Positions 9,146 to 18,914 of a DNA stretch of 64,000 nucleotides are shown in pieces. The DNA comes from Pseudomonas bijieensis (GTDB taxonomy: Bacteria > Pseudomonadota > Gammaproteobacteria > Pseudomonadales > Pseudomonadaceae). The stretch's first letter is position 1; each line of letters opens with the position of its first letter. Under the pieces are notes generated by a model. That model did not search any database, was not told where the DNA came from, and worked only from the letters and a program-made list of their open reading frames with translations. Where the stretch lies: assembly GCF_013347965.1 (NCBI RefSeq), contig NZ_CP048810.1, forward strand, positions 4,587,501 to 4,651,500. Direction: 5' to 3'. The translations under genes and the position numbers were made by a program.

Positions 9146-10635
9146 TAGTGCTCCGGAACCCCGAGCGGCTGCTCGGCAGGTTTGTCAGTGGGGGGCGGCA
9201 GCGGCTTTTGCGGCACGCTCGGGCCAGCGGTGACGATGACCATCTTGTCGGTGCTCAGGTGCTTGTTCAGTGCGGCCTTGACCTGCTCGACCGTCAGTTC
9301 CTGGGACTGGCGCATGAAGTCTTCCAGGTAGCTCAGCGGCAAATCATAGAAACCCATGGCTCCGAGCTGGCCGACGATGTCGGCATTGCTGGCGGTGGAC
9401 AGCGGGAAGCTGCCCGCCAACTCACGCTTGGCGTCATCGAGTTCTTTTTGGGTGGGACCGTTCTTGAGGTAGTCGGCGAATACGTCCTGCACCAGTTTCA
9501 AGGTGCCTTCGCTCATTTCGGCACGGGTCTGCAGGTTGATCATGAACGGGCCGCGGGCCTGCATCGCCGTGAAACCGGAGTACACGCCGTAGGTCAGGCC
9601 GCGCTTTTCCCGCACCTCGGTCATCAGCCGCGTGCCGAAACCACCGCCGCCGAGGATCTGGTTGCCCAGGGACACTGCGGCATAGTCCGGGTCGTCGCGG
9701 TCGATGCCTAACTGCGCGAGCATCAGGTTGGTCTGCTTGGACGGGAATTCGATGTGGCCGATGCTCGCCTTCGGCTCCACCGGTGGCGGGGTTTTCGCCA
9801 GGGCCGGGCCTTTGGGCAGTGCGGCGGAGACCTGGTTGGCCACTGTTTCGGCTTCGGCACGGGACAAATCCCCGACCAGCGCAATCACGGCGTTGCCGGC
9901 GGCATAGGCCTTGGCGTGGAACGCCCGGGCCTGGGCCAGGGTGATCGGGGGAATGCTGTCGGCGGTGCCATCGCTGGAGTGGGCATAAGGATGCTCGCCA
10001 TACAGGCGCTTCATCAGTTCCAGGCCGGCCAGTTTGCCCGGGTTCTGCTTCTGGTATTCGAAACCGTCGAGCATCTGGTTCTTGATTCGGGCGAAGGAGT
10101 CGGCGGGGAAGGTTGGCTTGCCGACGACTTCGGCGAACAGCTTCAGCGCCGGTTCACGCTTGTCGGCTGCGCTGAGGCTGCGCAGGGATGCCACGGCCAT
10201 GTCCCGGTAGGCGCCGTTGCCGAAGTCCGCGCCGAGGCTTTCGAAGCCTTGGGCAATGGCACTGACGTCCTTGCCGGCCACGCCTTCGTTGAGCATGGCG
10301 TTGGTCAGCAGCGCGAGGCCGGGGGCGTCGCCGTCCTGGCTGCTGCCGGCGGCGAAGGTCAGGCGCAGGTCGAACATTGGCAGCTCCCGGGCTTCGACGA
10401 ACAGCACCTTGGCGCCGTCAGCGGTTTTCCAGGTTTGCACATCGAGCTGGCGCCGACTGGGCGCCTTGTCGTTCAGTTCGAGCAAAGATTGCAGTTTGTT
10501 GCCGGACTTGGCCTTGTCCAATGCCTGGCTGGCGTTGGAACTGCTCGAAGGCGACAGGTAAAAGGCCAGCGCGCCGACCAGGGCGATCGATACCAGGCCG
10601 ATCAGCACCCGGCGCGATGATTGACGCTCACTCAT
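9145..10635 (-). CDS. M16-family non-catalytic partner subunit
   Basis: A 496-residue M16 (insulinase-like) protein with an N-terminal membrane anchor (VLIGLVSIALVGALAFYL) placing it in the periplasm. At the position of the zinc motif HxxEH it has LALLTNAMLNEG, so the catalytic His and Glu are gone. It keeps the glycine-rich loop (GNQILGGGGFGTRLMTEVREKRGLTY split by eye) and the R/Y pair of the C-terminal half that completes the active chamber. It probably pairs with the active M16 peptidase just upstream, overlapping it by 8 bp. I chose MSERQSS (10635) for its AGGAG site; the frame extends 10 codons further. Confidence 0.87.
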   Translation of the reverse strand: MSERQSSRRVLIGLVSIALVGALAFYLSPSSSSNASQALDKAKSGNKLQSLLELNDKAPSRRQLDVQTWKTADGAKVLFVEARELPMFDLRLTFAAGSSQDGDAPGLALLTNAMLNEGVAGKDVSAIAQGFESLGADFGNGAYRDMAVASLRSLSAADKREPALKLFAEVVGKPTFPADSFARIKNQMLDGFEYQKQNPGKLAGLELMKRLYGEHPYAHSSDGTADSIPPITLAQARAFHAKAYAAGNAVIALVGDLSRAEAETVANQVSAALPKGPALAKTPPPVEPKASIGHIEFPSKQTNLMLAQLGIDRDDPDYAAVSLGNQILGGGGFGTRLMTEVREKRGLTYGVYSGFTAMQARGPFMINLQTRAEMSEGTLKLVQDVFADYLKNGPTQKELDDAKRELAGSFPLSTASNADIVGQLGAMGFYDLPLSYLEDFMRQSQELTVEQVKAALNKHLSTDKMVIVTAGPSVPQKPLPPPTDKPAEQPLGVPEH

Positions 10636-11983
10636 GAGCTTTCTCCTCGGGCAGGACATGCGCAACGCTCAGGCGCGAGCGGGTGAAATACAACTGGGCT
10701 GCCTTCTGGATGTCTTGTGGGGTCACGCTTTGCAGTTCGGCGAGTTCGCTGTCCATCAGCTTCCAGGACAGGCCGACGGTCTCCAACTGGCCAATGGCGG
10801 TGGCCTGGCTGGTGATCGAGTCGCGTTCATACACCAGGCCAGCGATGACCTGGGCGCGCACGCGTTCCAGTTCGTCGGCGGTCGGGGCAGTGGTTTTCAA
10901 CTGATCGAGCAAGCGCCACAGGCCCGCTTCGGCCTGGGCGAGGGTTTTGTTTTTCTGCGTGTTGGGCGTCGCCGACAACGTGAACAGCGAGTCGCCGCGG
11001 GTGAAGGCGTCGTAGCTTGACGAGCCGCCGGACACCAGCTCTTCGCCGCGCTCCAGTTGGGTCGGGATGCGGCCGCTGTAACCGCCGTCCAACAGGGCCG
11101 AGATCAGCCGCAGTGCGTTGACCGAACCCTTGTCTTTCGCGGTGGCGATGCTCGGTACATTGAAGGCCAGCATCACGCTGGGGAGTTGGGTCTGCACATG
11201 CAAGGTGATCTGGCGCTCGCCGGGTTCGGCCAGCTCCAAGGGGATTTTCGCCACTGGCACCGCGCGCCGGGCGATCGGGCCGAAATAACGCTGGGCCAGG
11301 GACTTGACCTCGTCTGGCGTCACGTCGCCGACCACCACCAGGGTCGCGTTGTTCGGGGTGTACCAGGATTCGTACCAGTGGCGCAGCTCCTCGACGGTCA
11401 TCCGGTCCAGGTCGGCCATCCAGCCGATGGTCGGCGTGTGATAGCCGCTGGCCGGGTAGGCCATGGCCTTGAAGCGTTCGTAGGCCTTGGACATGGGTTT
11501 GTCGTCGGTGCGCATACGGCGCTCTTCCTTGATTACCTCGATCTCGCGGCTGAACTCCTCCGGCGGCAGGCGCAGGCTGGCCATGCGGTCGGCTTCCAGT
11601 TCGAAGGCCACGCCCAGGCGATCACGGGCCAGCACCTGGTAGTAGGCGGTGAAGTCATCGCTGGTGAAGGCGTTCTCTTCGGCACCAAGGTCGCGCAGGA
11701 TCAGCGACGCTTCACCGGGGCCGACTTTTTCACTGCCCTTGAACATCATGTGCTCGAGGGCGTGGGACAAACCGGTCTGGCCTGGCGTTTCGTAGCTGGA
11801 ACCAACCTTGTACCAGACCTGGGACACCACCACCGGCGCGCGATGGTCTTCGCGCACGACGACCTTCAGGCCGTTGTCGAGGGTGAATTCATGGGTGGGT
11901 TGTGGGTCGGCAGCCAAGGCTGAAAAGGGCAGACAAACTGTGCTGAGCAGCAGGCCTGCGGCGCGGCGGGCAAGAGCATTCAT
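10628..11983 (-). CDS. M16-family zinc protease, catalytic subunit
   Basis: A 451-residue periplasmic peptidase. A Sec signal ends at FSALAADPQP (about residue 25). The inverted zinc motif HxxEH is intact in LSHALEHMMFKG, with the third zinc ligand Glu in the later FELEADRM segment. It lies in tandem with a non-catalytic homologue, the bipartite arrangement of bacterial PqqL/processing-peptidase-like pairs (PA0371-PA0372 in PAO1). Its substrate is unknown; clean-up of periplasmic peptides is plausible. It is divergent from ftsY across a 344-bp gap. Confidence 0.9.
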   Translation of the reverse strand: MNALARRAAGLLLSTVCLPFSALAADPQPTHEFTLDNGLKVVVREDHRAPVVVSQVWYKVGSSYETPGQTGLSHALEHMMFKGSEKVGPGEASLILRDLGAEENAFTSDDFTAYYQVLARDRLGVAFELEADRMASLRLPPEEFSREIEVIKEERRMRTDDKPMSKAYERFKAMAYPASGYHTPTIGWMADLDRMTVEELRHWYESWYTPNNATLVVVGDVTPDEVKSLAQRYFGPIARRAVPVAKIPLELAEPGERQITLHVQTQLPSVMLAFNVPSIATAKDKGSVNALRLISALLDGGYSGRIPTQLERGEELVSGGSSSYDAFTRGDSLFTLSATPNTQKNKTLAQAEAGLWRLLDQLKTTAPTADELERVRAQVIAGLVYERDSITSQATAIGQLETVGLSWKLMDSELAELQSVTPQDIQKAAQLYFTRSRLSVAHVLPEEKAHE

Positions 11984-12327
11984 TCGTGTTTAAACCTGTT
12001 GGGTTGCCCGCTTGGCCTTAGCCTCAGCGGGCGAGGAGGTGCTAGGATACTGATCCGTTTTACTGGCGGCCACGCCTATCGGGTCTTTTATCGACCCCTG
12101 GCTGTTTGGGTTCCTCGGAGAAGCCTCGGGATTGCCTGTTGATCCCGGCGTTTTCGCCGATGATGCCGTACCAGTCCTTCGAAAAAATCGACTTTGAGGT
12201 GTCCTCGGGACGCTTCGACAAAATGTTGCGCGTGAACAAGCTGGATGAAACGCAGTCTGTTCAGCATTGAATATTTATCACCGAGGCGCCTTCGTGGCGC
12301 GTCGCTACCGTGAGATAGCCGTCCTCC
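11984..12327. other. Intergenic region between M16 protease and ftsY
   Basis: This 344-bp gap holds the divergent promoters. A plus-strand frame stays open from 12046 to a TGA at 12270; its only ATGs (12160/12163) would give a 36-residue peptide, MMPYQSFEKIDFEV...QSVQH. Codon use looks plausible but no ribosome site precedes it and I do not recognise it. In the ftsY leader a small hairpin GCGCC-TTCGT-GGCGC lies at about 12285-12299. I see no RNA gene. Confidence 0.4.
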
Positions 12328-13743
12328 ATGTTTGGTTCCAACGACGACAAGAAGACCCCAGCTGAGGCTGGCGAGAAAAAAGGCCTGTTCGGATGGCTGC
12401 GCAAGAAGCCGCAGGAAACCGTCGTCGAGCAGCCACAAGCGCTGGCTGAGCCCGCCGCCGAGGCAGTGGCCGAAGAGGCCGCGCCCATTGTCCTGCCGAT
12501 TGCCGAGCCGGTGCTGCAACCGGTCGAGCCTGAACCTGAACTCGCGCCTGAACCGGTGACCGAACAGCCGCTCACCCCGCCTGCCGGGCACACCCCCTGG
12601 CTGACCTTGCCAGTGGCCGAAGAGCCGGTTGCGCTGGTCGAAGACGCGCAGGCCCCCCACGTCACCCCGCCGATTCCGGCCCCGACACAGGCTGTCGAGG
12701 CGCCAGTCGTCGAGCCGACGGTCGCAGCCATTGTGCCTGTGGTTACGCCCGCTGCGCCTGAGCCGCAACCGCCTGCTCCAGTCGAGCCCGTCCGTGCTGC
12801 CGAGGAAAGCAAGGTTGGCTTCTTCGCCCGTCTCAAGCAGGGCCTGTCCAAGACCAGCGCCAGCATCGGCGAAGGCATGGCCAGCCTGTTCCTGGGCAAG
12901 AAAGTCATCGATGACGAATTGCTCGAAGACATCGAGACCCGCCTGCTGACCGCCGATGTCGGTGTCGAGGCCACCTCGGTGATCATCCAGAGCCTGACCC
13001 AGAAGGTCGCGCGTAAACAGCTGACCGACGCCGATGCGCTGTATAAGTCCCTGCAAGGTGAGCTGACCAGCCTGCTCCAACCGGTGGAAAAGCCGCTGGT
13101 GATTGCCTCGCAGAACAAGCCGTTCGTGATCCTGGTCGTCGGCGTCAACGGTGCCGGCAAGACCACCACCATCGGCAAACTGGCCAAGAAGCTGCAGCTC
13201 GAAGGCAAGAAAGTCATGCTCGCCGCCGGCGACACCTTCCGCGCCGCCGCGGTCGAACAGCTGCAAGTGTGGGGCGAACGCAACAAGATCCCGGTGATCG
13301 CCCAGCACACCGGCGCCGACTCCGCTTCGGTGATCTTCGACGCCGTGCAAGCGGCCAAGGCCCGTGGCATCGATGTGCTGATCGCCGACACGGCCGGTCG
13401 CCTGCACACCAAAGACAACCTGATGGAAGAACTGAAGAAGGTTCGCCGGGTGATCGGCAAGCTCGACGCCGACGCACCCCACGAAGTGTTGCTGGTGCTG
13501 GACGCCGGTACCGGCCAGAACGCCATCAACCAGGCCAAGCAGTTCAACCAGACTGTCGAACTGACCGGGCTGGCCCTGACCAAACTCGACGGCACCGCCA
13601 AGGGCGGGGTCATTTTCGCCCTGGCCAAGCAGTTTGGCCTGCCAATTCGCTACATTGGCGTGGGTGAAGGCATCGACGATTTGCGCACTTTTGAAGCCGA
13701 GCCCTTTGTCCAGGCGCTGTTTGCCGAGCGGGAGCATTCATGA
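12328..13743 (+). CDS. ftsY: Signal recognition particle receptor FtsY
   Basis: The SRP receptor GTPase that docks ribosome-SRP complexes to the SecYEG membrane site. At 471 residues it has the long acidic, Pro/Ala/Val-rich A domain (about 1-165) found in proteobacterial FtsY, then the NG domain: [21 protein letters not shown]1 [31 protein letters not shown]3 [18 protein letters not shown]4 [10 protein letters not shown], and [13 protein letters not shown]. It heads a tightly coupled ftsY-ftsE-ftsX operon: its stop overlaps the ftsE start (ATGA at 13740). Most A-domain length variation here lies in the Pro-rich repeats. Confidence 0.97.
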   Translation: MFGSNDDKKTPAEAGEKKGLFGWLRKKPQETVVEQPQALAEPAAEAVAEEAAPIVLPIAEPVLQPVEPEPELAPEPVTEQPLTPPAGHTPWLTLPVAEEPVALVEDAQAPHVTPPIPAPTQAVEAPVVEPTVAAIVPVVTPAAPEPQPPAPVEPVRAAEESKVGFFARLKQGLSKTSASIGEGMASLFLGKKVIDDELLEDIETRLLTADVGVEATSVIIQSLTQKVARKQLTDADALYKSLQGELTSLLQPVEKPLVIASQNKPFVILVVGVNGAGKTTTIGKLAKKLQLEGKKVMLAAGDTFRAAAVEQLQVWGERNKIPVIAQHTGADSASVIFDAVQAAKARGIDVLIADTAGRLHTKDNLMEELKKVRRVIGKLDADAPHEVLLVLDAGTGQNAINQAKQFNQTVELTGLALTKLDGTAKGGVIFALAKQFGLPIRYIGVGEGIDDLRTFEAEPFVQALFAEREHS

Positions 13744-14411
13744 TTCGTTTCGAACAGGTCGGTAAACGCTATCCGAACGGTCACGTCGGCTTGCATGAGC
13801 TGAGCTTTCGGGTCCGTCGCGGCGAGTTTCTGTTTGTCACCGGCCATTCCGGCGCCGGTAAAAGCACCTTGCTGCGCCTGCTGCTGGCGATGGAGCGGCC
13901 CTCCACCGGCAAACTGCTGCTGGCCGGCCAGGACCTGAGCACCATCAGCAATGCCCAGATTCCCTACCTGCGCCGGCAGATCGGCGTGGTATTCCAGAAT
14001 CACCAGTTGCTGTTCGATCGCACCGTGTTCAACAACGTGGCGTTGCCATTGCAGATCCTGGGCCTGTCCAAGGCCGAGATCATCAAGCGCGTGGACTCGG
14101 CCCTGGAGCGTGTGGCCCTGTCGGACAAGACCGACCTGTACCCGGGCGACCTGTCCACCGGCCAGCAACAGCGCGTAGGCATCGCCCGCGCCATCGTCCA
14201 TCGGCCGGCCTTGCTGCTGGCGGACGAACCCACCGGTAACCTCGACCCGCGCCTGGCGGCGGAGATCATGGGCGTATTCGAAGACATCAACCGCCTGGGC
14301 ACCAGTGTGCTGATCGCCAGTCACGACCTGGCGTTGATCGCGCGCATGCGTCACCGCATGCTTACCTTGCAGCGCGGTCGATTGATCGGTGACGGGGAGG
14401 CTGGCGTATGA
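13740..14411 (+). CDS. ftsE: Cell-division ABC ATPase FtsE
   Basis: A 223-residue ABC ATPase. With FtsX it transmits ATP hydrolysis to periplasmic amidase activators so that septal peptidoglycan is split during division. It shows Walker [11 protein letters not shown]-loop FQNHQLL, ABC signature [14 protein letters not shown], Walker [13 protein letters not shown], and the switch His in IASHDLAL. The start overlaps the ftsY stop by 4 bp, and the stop overlaps the ftsX start by 4 bp. Confidence 0.97.
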   Translation: MIRFEQVGKRYPNGHVGLHELSFRVRRGEFLFVTGHSGAGKSTLLRLLLAMERPSTGKLLLAGQDLSTISNAQIPYLRRQIGVVFQNHQLLFDRTVFNNVALPLQILGLSKAEIIKRVDSALERVALSDKTDLYPGDLSTGQQQRVGIARAIVHRPALLLADEPTGNLDPRLAAEIMGVFEDINRLGTSVLIASHDLALIARMRHRMLTLQRGRLIGDGEAGV

Positions 14412-15430
14412 GTGCGACTCGCAGCCCGAAAGTGGCCGAACGCGTAGCCCCGAAAGCTTCCGATCCGCAGCCGCAGAAGAAAAAACGCGACGATGACGAC
14501 GGCCCGGACTTCGCCACGCTGCTGCGCGCCTGGATCGAAAGCCATCGCGCCAGCCTGCTGGACAGCCTGCGGCGCCTGGGCAAGCAGCCCATTGGCAGCT
14601 TCTTTACCTGCATGGTGATGGCGGTGGCCCTGAGCCTGCCCATGGGCCTGTCATTATTGCTCAGTAATGTGGAGCGCCTGGGCGGTTCCTGGCAGCGTGC
14701 GGCGCAGATTTCCCTGTACCTGCAGATGGACGCGAGTCCCGGCGAAGGCCAGGCGTTGCGTGAGCAGATCAAGGCCATGCCGGGCGTGGCCGATGCCGAA
14801 TACATCGGACGCGAACAGGCGCTTGAAGAATTCCAGCAGCAGTCCGGCCTGGGCGAAGCCCTCAAGGAACTGCCGGAGAACCCGCTGCCGGGCGTGGTGC
14901 TGGTGACGCCGAACGAGGTCGACAAGTCGACTCTTGAAGCATTAAGACAAAGACTTTCCGAGTTGCCGAAGGTACAACAGGCGCAACTTGATCTAGTCTG
15001 GGTCGAGCGTCTTGCGGCGATCCTCAAGCTCGGCGACCGGTTTGTCTTCGGTCTGACGGTGCTGCTGGTTTCTGCATTACTTTTGGTGATAGGCAATACC
15101 ATTCGTCTTCATATTGAAAACCGCCGCACCGAGATAGAAGTGATTAAACTCGTCGGCGGTACGGACAGTTATGTACGCAGGCCCTTCCTTTATATGGGCG
15201 CGTTGTATGGCTTCGGTGCCGGGATTCTGTCCTGGGGTGTATTGGCGTTCGGCCTGGATTGGCTGAATGACGCGGTAGTGGGGCTGGCCGGTTTGTACGG
15301 CAGTGATTTTTCGCTGGCCGGAGTGCCAGTCGCCGACGGTCTGTCGCTCTTGCTTGGCGCGGTGCTGTTGGGTTATATCGGTGCATGGATTGCGGTAGCA
15401 CGCCACTTGCGTGAGCTTGCGCCAAAATAG
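14408..15430 (+). CDS. ftsX: Cell-division membrane protein FtsX
   Basis: A 340-residue integral membrane partner of FtsE. It has a basic cytoplasmic N-terminus (residues 1-60, rich in Lys/Arg/Asp), TM1 near 68-90 (TCMVMAVALSLPMGLSLLL), a periplasmic domain with the FtsX motif QISLYLQ, and then three TM helices in the C-terminal third (FGLTVLLVSALLLVIG; YMGALYGFGAGILSWGVLAFG; LSLLLGAVLLGYIGAWIAV). ENRRTEIEVIKLVGGTDSYVRRPFLY is the conserved coupling segment, split here by eye. The last gene of the ftsYEX operon, 111 bp before rpoH. Confidence 0.96.
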   Translation: MSATRSPKVAERVAPKASDPQPQKKKRDDDDGPDFATLLRAWIESHRASLLDSLRRLGKQPIGSFFTCMVMAVALSLPMGLSLLLSNVERLGGSWQRAAQISLYLQMDASPGEGQALREQIKAMPGVADAEYIGREQALEEFQQQSGLGEALKELPENPLPGVVLVTPNEVDKSTLEALRQRLSELPKVQQAQLDLVWVERLAAILKLGDRFVFGLTVLLVSALLLVIGNTIRLHIENRRTEIEVIKLVGGTDSYVRRPFLYMGALYGFGAGILSWGVLAFGLDWLNDAVVGLAGLYGSDFSLAGVPVADGLSLLLGAVLLGYIGAWIAVARHLRELAPK

Positions 15431-15465
15431 GTTTTTTGCGCGTATTGACCTTTCAGTTTTTGTGG

Positions 15466-15492
15466 GAACTTGTCCTATGGTTCCCGGTCAAT
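15466..15492 (+). promoter_or_regulatory. Candidate AlgU (sigma-E type) promoter of rpoH
   Basis: GAACTT (15466-15471) and TCAAT (15488-15492) are separated by 16 bp. The -35 box matches the AlgU/RpoE consensus exactly; the -10 box matches TCtgA only in part. P. aeruginosa rpoH has an AlgU-dependent promoter at the same place, linking envelope stress to the heat-shock sigma factor. The position, 50 bp before the rpoH ATG, is suitable. Confidence 0.55.
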
Positions 15493-15541
15493 TTTCGCAG
15501 TGCTGAACTGCACGAGTTATGTGAGTCGGAGGTTTTTTCGT

Positions 15542-16396
15542 ATGACCACTTCTTTGCAACCTGCTTATGCTCTGGTCCCGGGTGCGAACCTGGAGGCTTA
15601 TGTGCACACGGTGAACAGCATTCCTTTGCTGACGCCCGAGCAGGAGCGTGAACTGGCCGAGAGTCTCTATTATGAGCAGGATCTTGAGGCGGCTCGGCAG
15701 ATGGTGCTCGCCCACCTGCGTTTTGTCGTACATATCGCCCGCAGCTATTCCGGCTACGGGCTGGCCCAGGCCGACCTGATCCAGGAAGGCAACGTTGGCC
15801 TGATGAAGGCGGTCAAGCGTTTCAACCCGGAAATGGGTGTGCGCCTGGTGTCGTTTGCCGTGCACTGGATCAAGGCGGAAATCCACGAGTTCATCCTGCG
15901 TAACTGGCGCATCGTGAAAGTCGCGACCACCAAGGCCCAGCGCAAGCTGTTCTTCAACCTGCGCAGCCAGAAGAAACGCCTGGCCTGGCTGAACAACGAA
16001 GAAGTCCACCGTGTAGCCGAAAGCCTGGGCGTAGAGCCTCGGGAAGTACGCGAGATGGAAAGCCGCCTGACCGGCCATGACATGGCCTTCGACCCGGCCG
16101 CCGAAGCGGACGACGACAGCGCTTTCCAATCGCCGGCCAACTACCTGGAAGACCACCGGTACGACCCGGCGCGTCAACTGGAAGACGCCGACTGGAGCGA
16201 CAACTCCAACACCAACCTGCACGAAGCCCTGGAAGTGCTGGACGAACGCAGTCGCGACATCCTTTACCAGCGTTGGCTGGCCGAGGAAAAAGCCACGCTG
16301 CACGACCTGGCGCAGAAGTACAACGTATCGGCCGAGCGGATTCGCCAGCTTGAGAAAAGCGCGATGAACAAGCTCAAGGTGTCGATCGCCGCCTGA
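15542..16396 (+). CDS. rpoH: Heat-shock sigma factor RpoH (sigma-32)
   Basis: A 284-residue sigma-70-family factor that directs RNA polymerase to heat-shock promoters. It has region 1.2/2.1 ([19 protein letters not shown]), region 2.2 ([22 protein letters not shown]), 2.4 ([20 protein letters not shown]), the RpoH box QRKLFFNLR (the hallmark that separates RpoH from RpoD/RpoS), and region 4 helix-turn-helix ([23 protein letters not shown]). The frame runs 24 codons upstream, but [11 protein letters not shown] at 15542 follows GGAGG and matches the family N-terminus. A strong terminator follows. Confidence 0.98.
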   Translation: MTTSLQPAYALVPGANLEAYVHTVNSIPLLTPEQERELAESLYYEQDLEAARQMVLAHLRFVVHIARSYSGYGLAQADLIQEGNVGLMKAVKRFNPEMGVRLVSFAVHWIKAEIHEFILRNWRIVKVATTKAQRKLFFNLRSQKKRLAWLNNEEVHRVAESLGVEPREVREMESRLTGHDMAFDPAAEADDDSAFQSPANYLEDHRYDPARQLEDADWSDNSNTNLHEALEVLDERSRDILYQRWLAEEKATLHDLAQKYNVSAERIRQLEKSAMNKLKVSIAA

Positions 16397-16414
16397 CTGC
16401 GATAGCGGCCATAA

Positions 16415-16450
16415 AAAAACGCCCCGATCAGAGATGATTGGGGCGTTTTT
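16415..16450 (+). terminator. Rho-independent terminator of rpoH
   Basis: An 11-bp stem (AAAAACGCCCC / GGGGCGTTTTT) whose loop can pair further (ATCA/TGAT) ends in a T-run. It lies 18 bp after the rpoH stop. The A-rich left arm makes it potentially bidirectional. Confidence 0.9.
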
Positions 16451-16488
16451 GTTTGTGCTCACTCTCGGACCCGACGCAGGTCTCCTTG

Positions 16489-16580
16489 TGGGAGCGAGCC
16501 TGCTCGCGATTGCGTTGGCTCAGTCGATGAAGATGTCGAATGAGCTATTGTCATCGCGAGCAGGCTCGCTCCCACAAGGG
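16489..16580. repeat. REPIN between rpoH and mtgA
   Basis: Plus-reading REP core at about 16489-16511 and minus-reading core at about 16553-16578, separated by a ~40-bp spacer, between convergent genes. Confidence 0.9.
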
Positions 16581-16624
16581 GTCTCCAGTGTCTTGGTTAT
16601 TGGGTCCAAGGCGCTCGCCGCGAA

Positions 16625-17320
16625 TTATTGAGCTCCAGCAAATAGCTGTCGCCCCCCCAACTGGCTCATCTGCTGGCGAATCCAACTTGCCCGCCGCAGT
16701 ACATAAGGGCTCGGCCGGCTGGCGTTCCACACCCGCGGGTTGGGCAATACCGCCGCCAGCAGGCTTGCCTGTTGCCGGGACAAGGCGTCGGCGCTTACGC
16801 GAAAATGATGTCGTGCTGCCGCTTCGGCCCCGAACACACCGTCATCCCACTCGACGCTGTTGAGGTACACCTCCAGGATCCGCTGCTTGGGCCAGAACAC
16901 TTCGATCAGCCCAGTGAACCAGGCCTCCAGCCCTTTGCGCAGCCAACTGCGACCCGACCACAGGAACAGGTTCTTGGACACTTGCTGGCTGAGGGTGCTG
17001 GCACCGCGAATCGAACCGCCACGCCCATTGTGGGCGAACGCGGCCTGGATCGCGCCGATGTCGAACCCCCAGTGCTCGGGGAATTTCTGGTCTTCACCGG
17101 CAATCACCGCGACCTTCAGGCTATCGGAGATCCGGTCCCAAGGCTGCCAGGTGCGTTGCAGGTCAATCGGTTCGCCACCGAACCAGGATTCGACCTTGCG
17201 CTCGATCATCAGCGCGGTGAACGGTGGCGGCACCACGCGAAACAGCAGCACGAGCACAACGCTGCCGACGGCGAACCAGAGCAGGGCTTTAAGGAATCGT
17301 CGAAACAATAAACGCAGCAT
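16625..17320 (-). CDS. mtgA: Monofunctional peptidoglycan glycosyltransferase
   Basis: A 231-residue GT51 enzyme that polymerises lipid II into glycan strands. One N-terminal TM helix (ALLWFAVGSVVLVLLFRVV, about residues 11-29) anchors it with the catalytic domain in the periplasm. It has the GT51 motifs: AVIAGEDQKFPEHWGFD with the catalytic Glu, GASTLSQQVSKNLFLW, RKGLEAWFT, RILEVYLNSVEWDDGVFG with the second Glu, and the Ala/Leu-rich motif V. There is no transpeptidase domain. The frame extends 39 codons upstream, but MLRLLFRRFLKAL (17320) begins the TM helix. Confidence 0.95.
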   Translation of the reverse strand: MLRLLFRRFLKALLWFAVGSVVLVLLFRVVPPPFTALMIERKVESWFGGEPIDLQRTWQPWDRISDSLKVAVIAGEDQKFPEHWGFDIGAIQAAFAHNGRGGSIRGASTLSQQVSKNLFLWSGRSWLRKGLEAWFTGLIEVFWPKQRILEVYLNSVEWDDGVFGAEAAARHHFRVSADALSRQQASLLAAVLPNPRVWNASRPSPYVLRRASWIRQQMSQLGGRQLFAGAQ

Positions 17321-17393
17321 AGAGATGGCTTGGCCGAACCCGTCGAGCGGGCCATTATACAGACCCTGTCCCCCGAGTCTGATTGGAGTTCTC

Positions 17394-17765
17394 ATGCTGC
17401 GTAGCTTTCTGATGCTGGCTGCTTTTTTCGGCTTCACAGGCGTGGCACTGGGGGCGTTTGCCGCCCACGGCCTGAAAAATCGCCTGAGCGCCGATTACCT
17501 GGCGATTTTCCACACGGGCGTCACCTATCAACTGGTGCACACCCTGGCCCTGCTGGGCGTCGCGCTGCTGGCCACGCACATCCCCGGGCGCATCGTCACC
17601 TGGGCCGGGGTTTCCTTTGTGGTGGGCATCCTGTTGTTCTCCGGCAGCCTGTACCTGCTGACCCTCACAGGCATCAGCAAGCTGGGCATCATCACGCCGT
17701 TTGGCGGCGTGGCGTTCCTGATCGGCTGGCTGTGCCTGGGGCTTGCCGCCTGGCGGCTGGGCTGA
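17394..17765 (+). CDS. DUF423 (YgdD-like) inner-membrane protein
   Basis: A 123-residue protein with four predicted TM helices. The start MLRSFLMLAAFFGFTGVALG and the following GAFAAHGLK mark the DUF423 family, whose function is unknown. Other helices are LVHTLALLGVALLATHI, WAGVSFVVGILLFSGSLYLL and FGGVAFLIGWLCLGLAAWRL. The open frame is far longer upstream but overlaps mtgA; TTGGAG precedes the ATG chosen here. It is divergent from mtgA. Confidence 0.9.
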   Translation: MLRSFLMLAAFFGFTGVALGAFAAHGLKNRLSADYLAIFHTGVTYQLVHTLALLGVALLATHIPGRIVTWAGVSFVVGILLFSGSLYLLTLTGISKLGIITPFGGVAFLIGWLCLGLAAWRLG

Positions 17766-17855
17766 CCGGGCAGTCCATTTCATGACGAATGGCTTGGGTC
17801 ACCCAGACTGATCGGGCTAGAATGCCAGCCCCTAAAAATGATGGCGGCATCCGGC

Positions 17856-18056
17856 ATGCGCATTCAGTTGAACGGCGAACCCCTTGATCTGCCCGACGGT
17901 GAGACCGTCGCGGCCCTGCTGACCCGTCTGGAACTTGCCGGACGTCGCGTCGCGGTGGAGCTCAATCTGGATATCGTCCCGCGCAGCCAGCACGCCGAAA
18001 CCACGTTGAACGATGGCGATTCGGTCGAAGTGGTCCATGCCATCGGCGGCGGCTAG
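17856..18056 (+). CDS. thiS: Sulfur carrier protein ThiS
   Basis: A 66-residue ubiquitin-fold carrier that brings sulfur as a C-terminal thiocarboxylate for thiazole formation in thiamine synthesis. It begins [15 protein letters not shown] and ends in AIGGG, giving the C-terminal Gly-Gly that ThiF-type enzymes adenylate. Six more codons are open upstream (MMAASG), but the MRIQLNGE start fits the family. It lies 54 bp ahead of thiG, its functional partner. Confidence 0.95.
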   Translation: MRIQLNGEPLDLPDGETVAALLTRLELAGRRVAVELNLDIVPRSQHAETTLNDGDSVEVVHAIGGG

Positions 18057-18110
18057 TCGCTTCGGTTTCGCAGCATTTCGCAAGAACCTCACCCCAACAG
18101 AGGATTTCCC

Positions 18111-18905
18111 ATGAGCATCGTTCGTAGCGACAAGCCCTTCGTCCTGGCCGGTCGTACCTACCAGTCGCGCTTGCTGGTAGGCACCGGCAAATACCGTGAC
18201 ATGGAAGAAACCCGCCTGGCTATCGAGGCCTCGGGCGCCGAAATCGTAACCGTCGCCGTGCGCCGCACCAACATCGGCCAGAACCCGGGCGAACCGAACC
18301 TGCTGGATATCCTGCCGCCGGATCGCTACACCATCCTGCCGAACACCGCCGGTTGCTTCGACGCCATCGAGGCCGTGCGCACCTGTCGCCTGGCCCGTGA
18401 GCTGCTCGATGGCCACAACCTGGTGAAACTGGAAGTGCTGGCGGACCAGAAAACCCTGTTCCCCAACGTGATCGAGACCCTCAAGGCCGCCGAAACCCTG
18501 GTCAAGGAAGGTTTCGACGTGATGGTCTACACCAGCGATGACCCGATCATCGCCCGTCAACTGGCGGAAATCGGCTGCATCGCGGTCATGCCGCTGGCCG
18601 GCCTGATCGGCACGGGCCTGGGGATCTGCAACCCGTACAACCTGCAGATCATCCTTGAAGAAGCGAAGATCCCGGTGTTGGTGGATGCCGGTGTCGGTAC
18701 CGCTTCCGATGCCACCATCGCCATGGAGCTGGGTTGCGAAGCGGTGCTGATGAACTCCGCCATCGCCCACGCCCAACAACCGATCCTGATGGCCGAAGCC
18801 ATGAAACACGCGATTGTCGCCGGGCGCCTGGCGTACCTGGCCGGTCGCATGCCGAAAAAACTCTACGCCAGCGCCTCCTCGCCGCTGGATGGTCTGATCA
18901 AGTAA
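18111..18905 (+). CDS. thiG: Thiazole synthase ThiG
   Basis: A 264-residue TIM-barrel enzyme that condenses deoxyxylulose phosphate, ThiS thiocarboxylate and dehydroglycine into the thiamine thiazole phosphate. Visible motifs include [21 protein letters not shown], the Schiff-base Lys segment [22 protein letters not shown], and [21 protein letters not shown] for phosphate binding. Length and motifs are standard. It follows thiS and precedes trmB by 9 bp. Confidence 0.97.
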   Translation: MSIVRSDKPFVLAGRTYQSRLLVGTGKYRDMEETRLAIEASGAEIVTVAVRRTNIGQNPGEPNLLDILPPDRYTILPNTAGCFDAIEAVRTCRLARELLDGHNLVKLEVLADQKTLFPNVIETLKAAETLVKEGFDVMVYTSDDPIIARQLAEIGCIAVMPLAGLIGTGLGICNPYNLQIILEEAKIPVLVDAGVGTASDATIAMELGCEAVLMNSAIAHAQQPILMAEAMKHAIVAGRLAYLAGRMPKKLYASASSPLDGLIK

Positions 18906-18914
18906 GAGCCATTG

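Noticed and set aside
12088..13737. Long minus-strand open frame opposite ftsY
   Set aside because: It mirrors the GC-rich ftsY A domain and NG domain; low-complexity translation with no family motif. ftsY on the plus strand has every GTPase motif.
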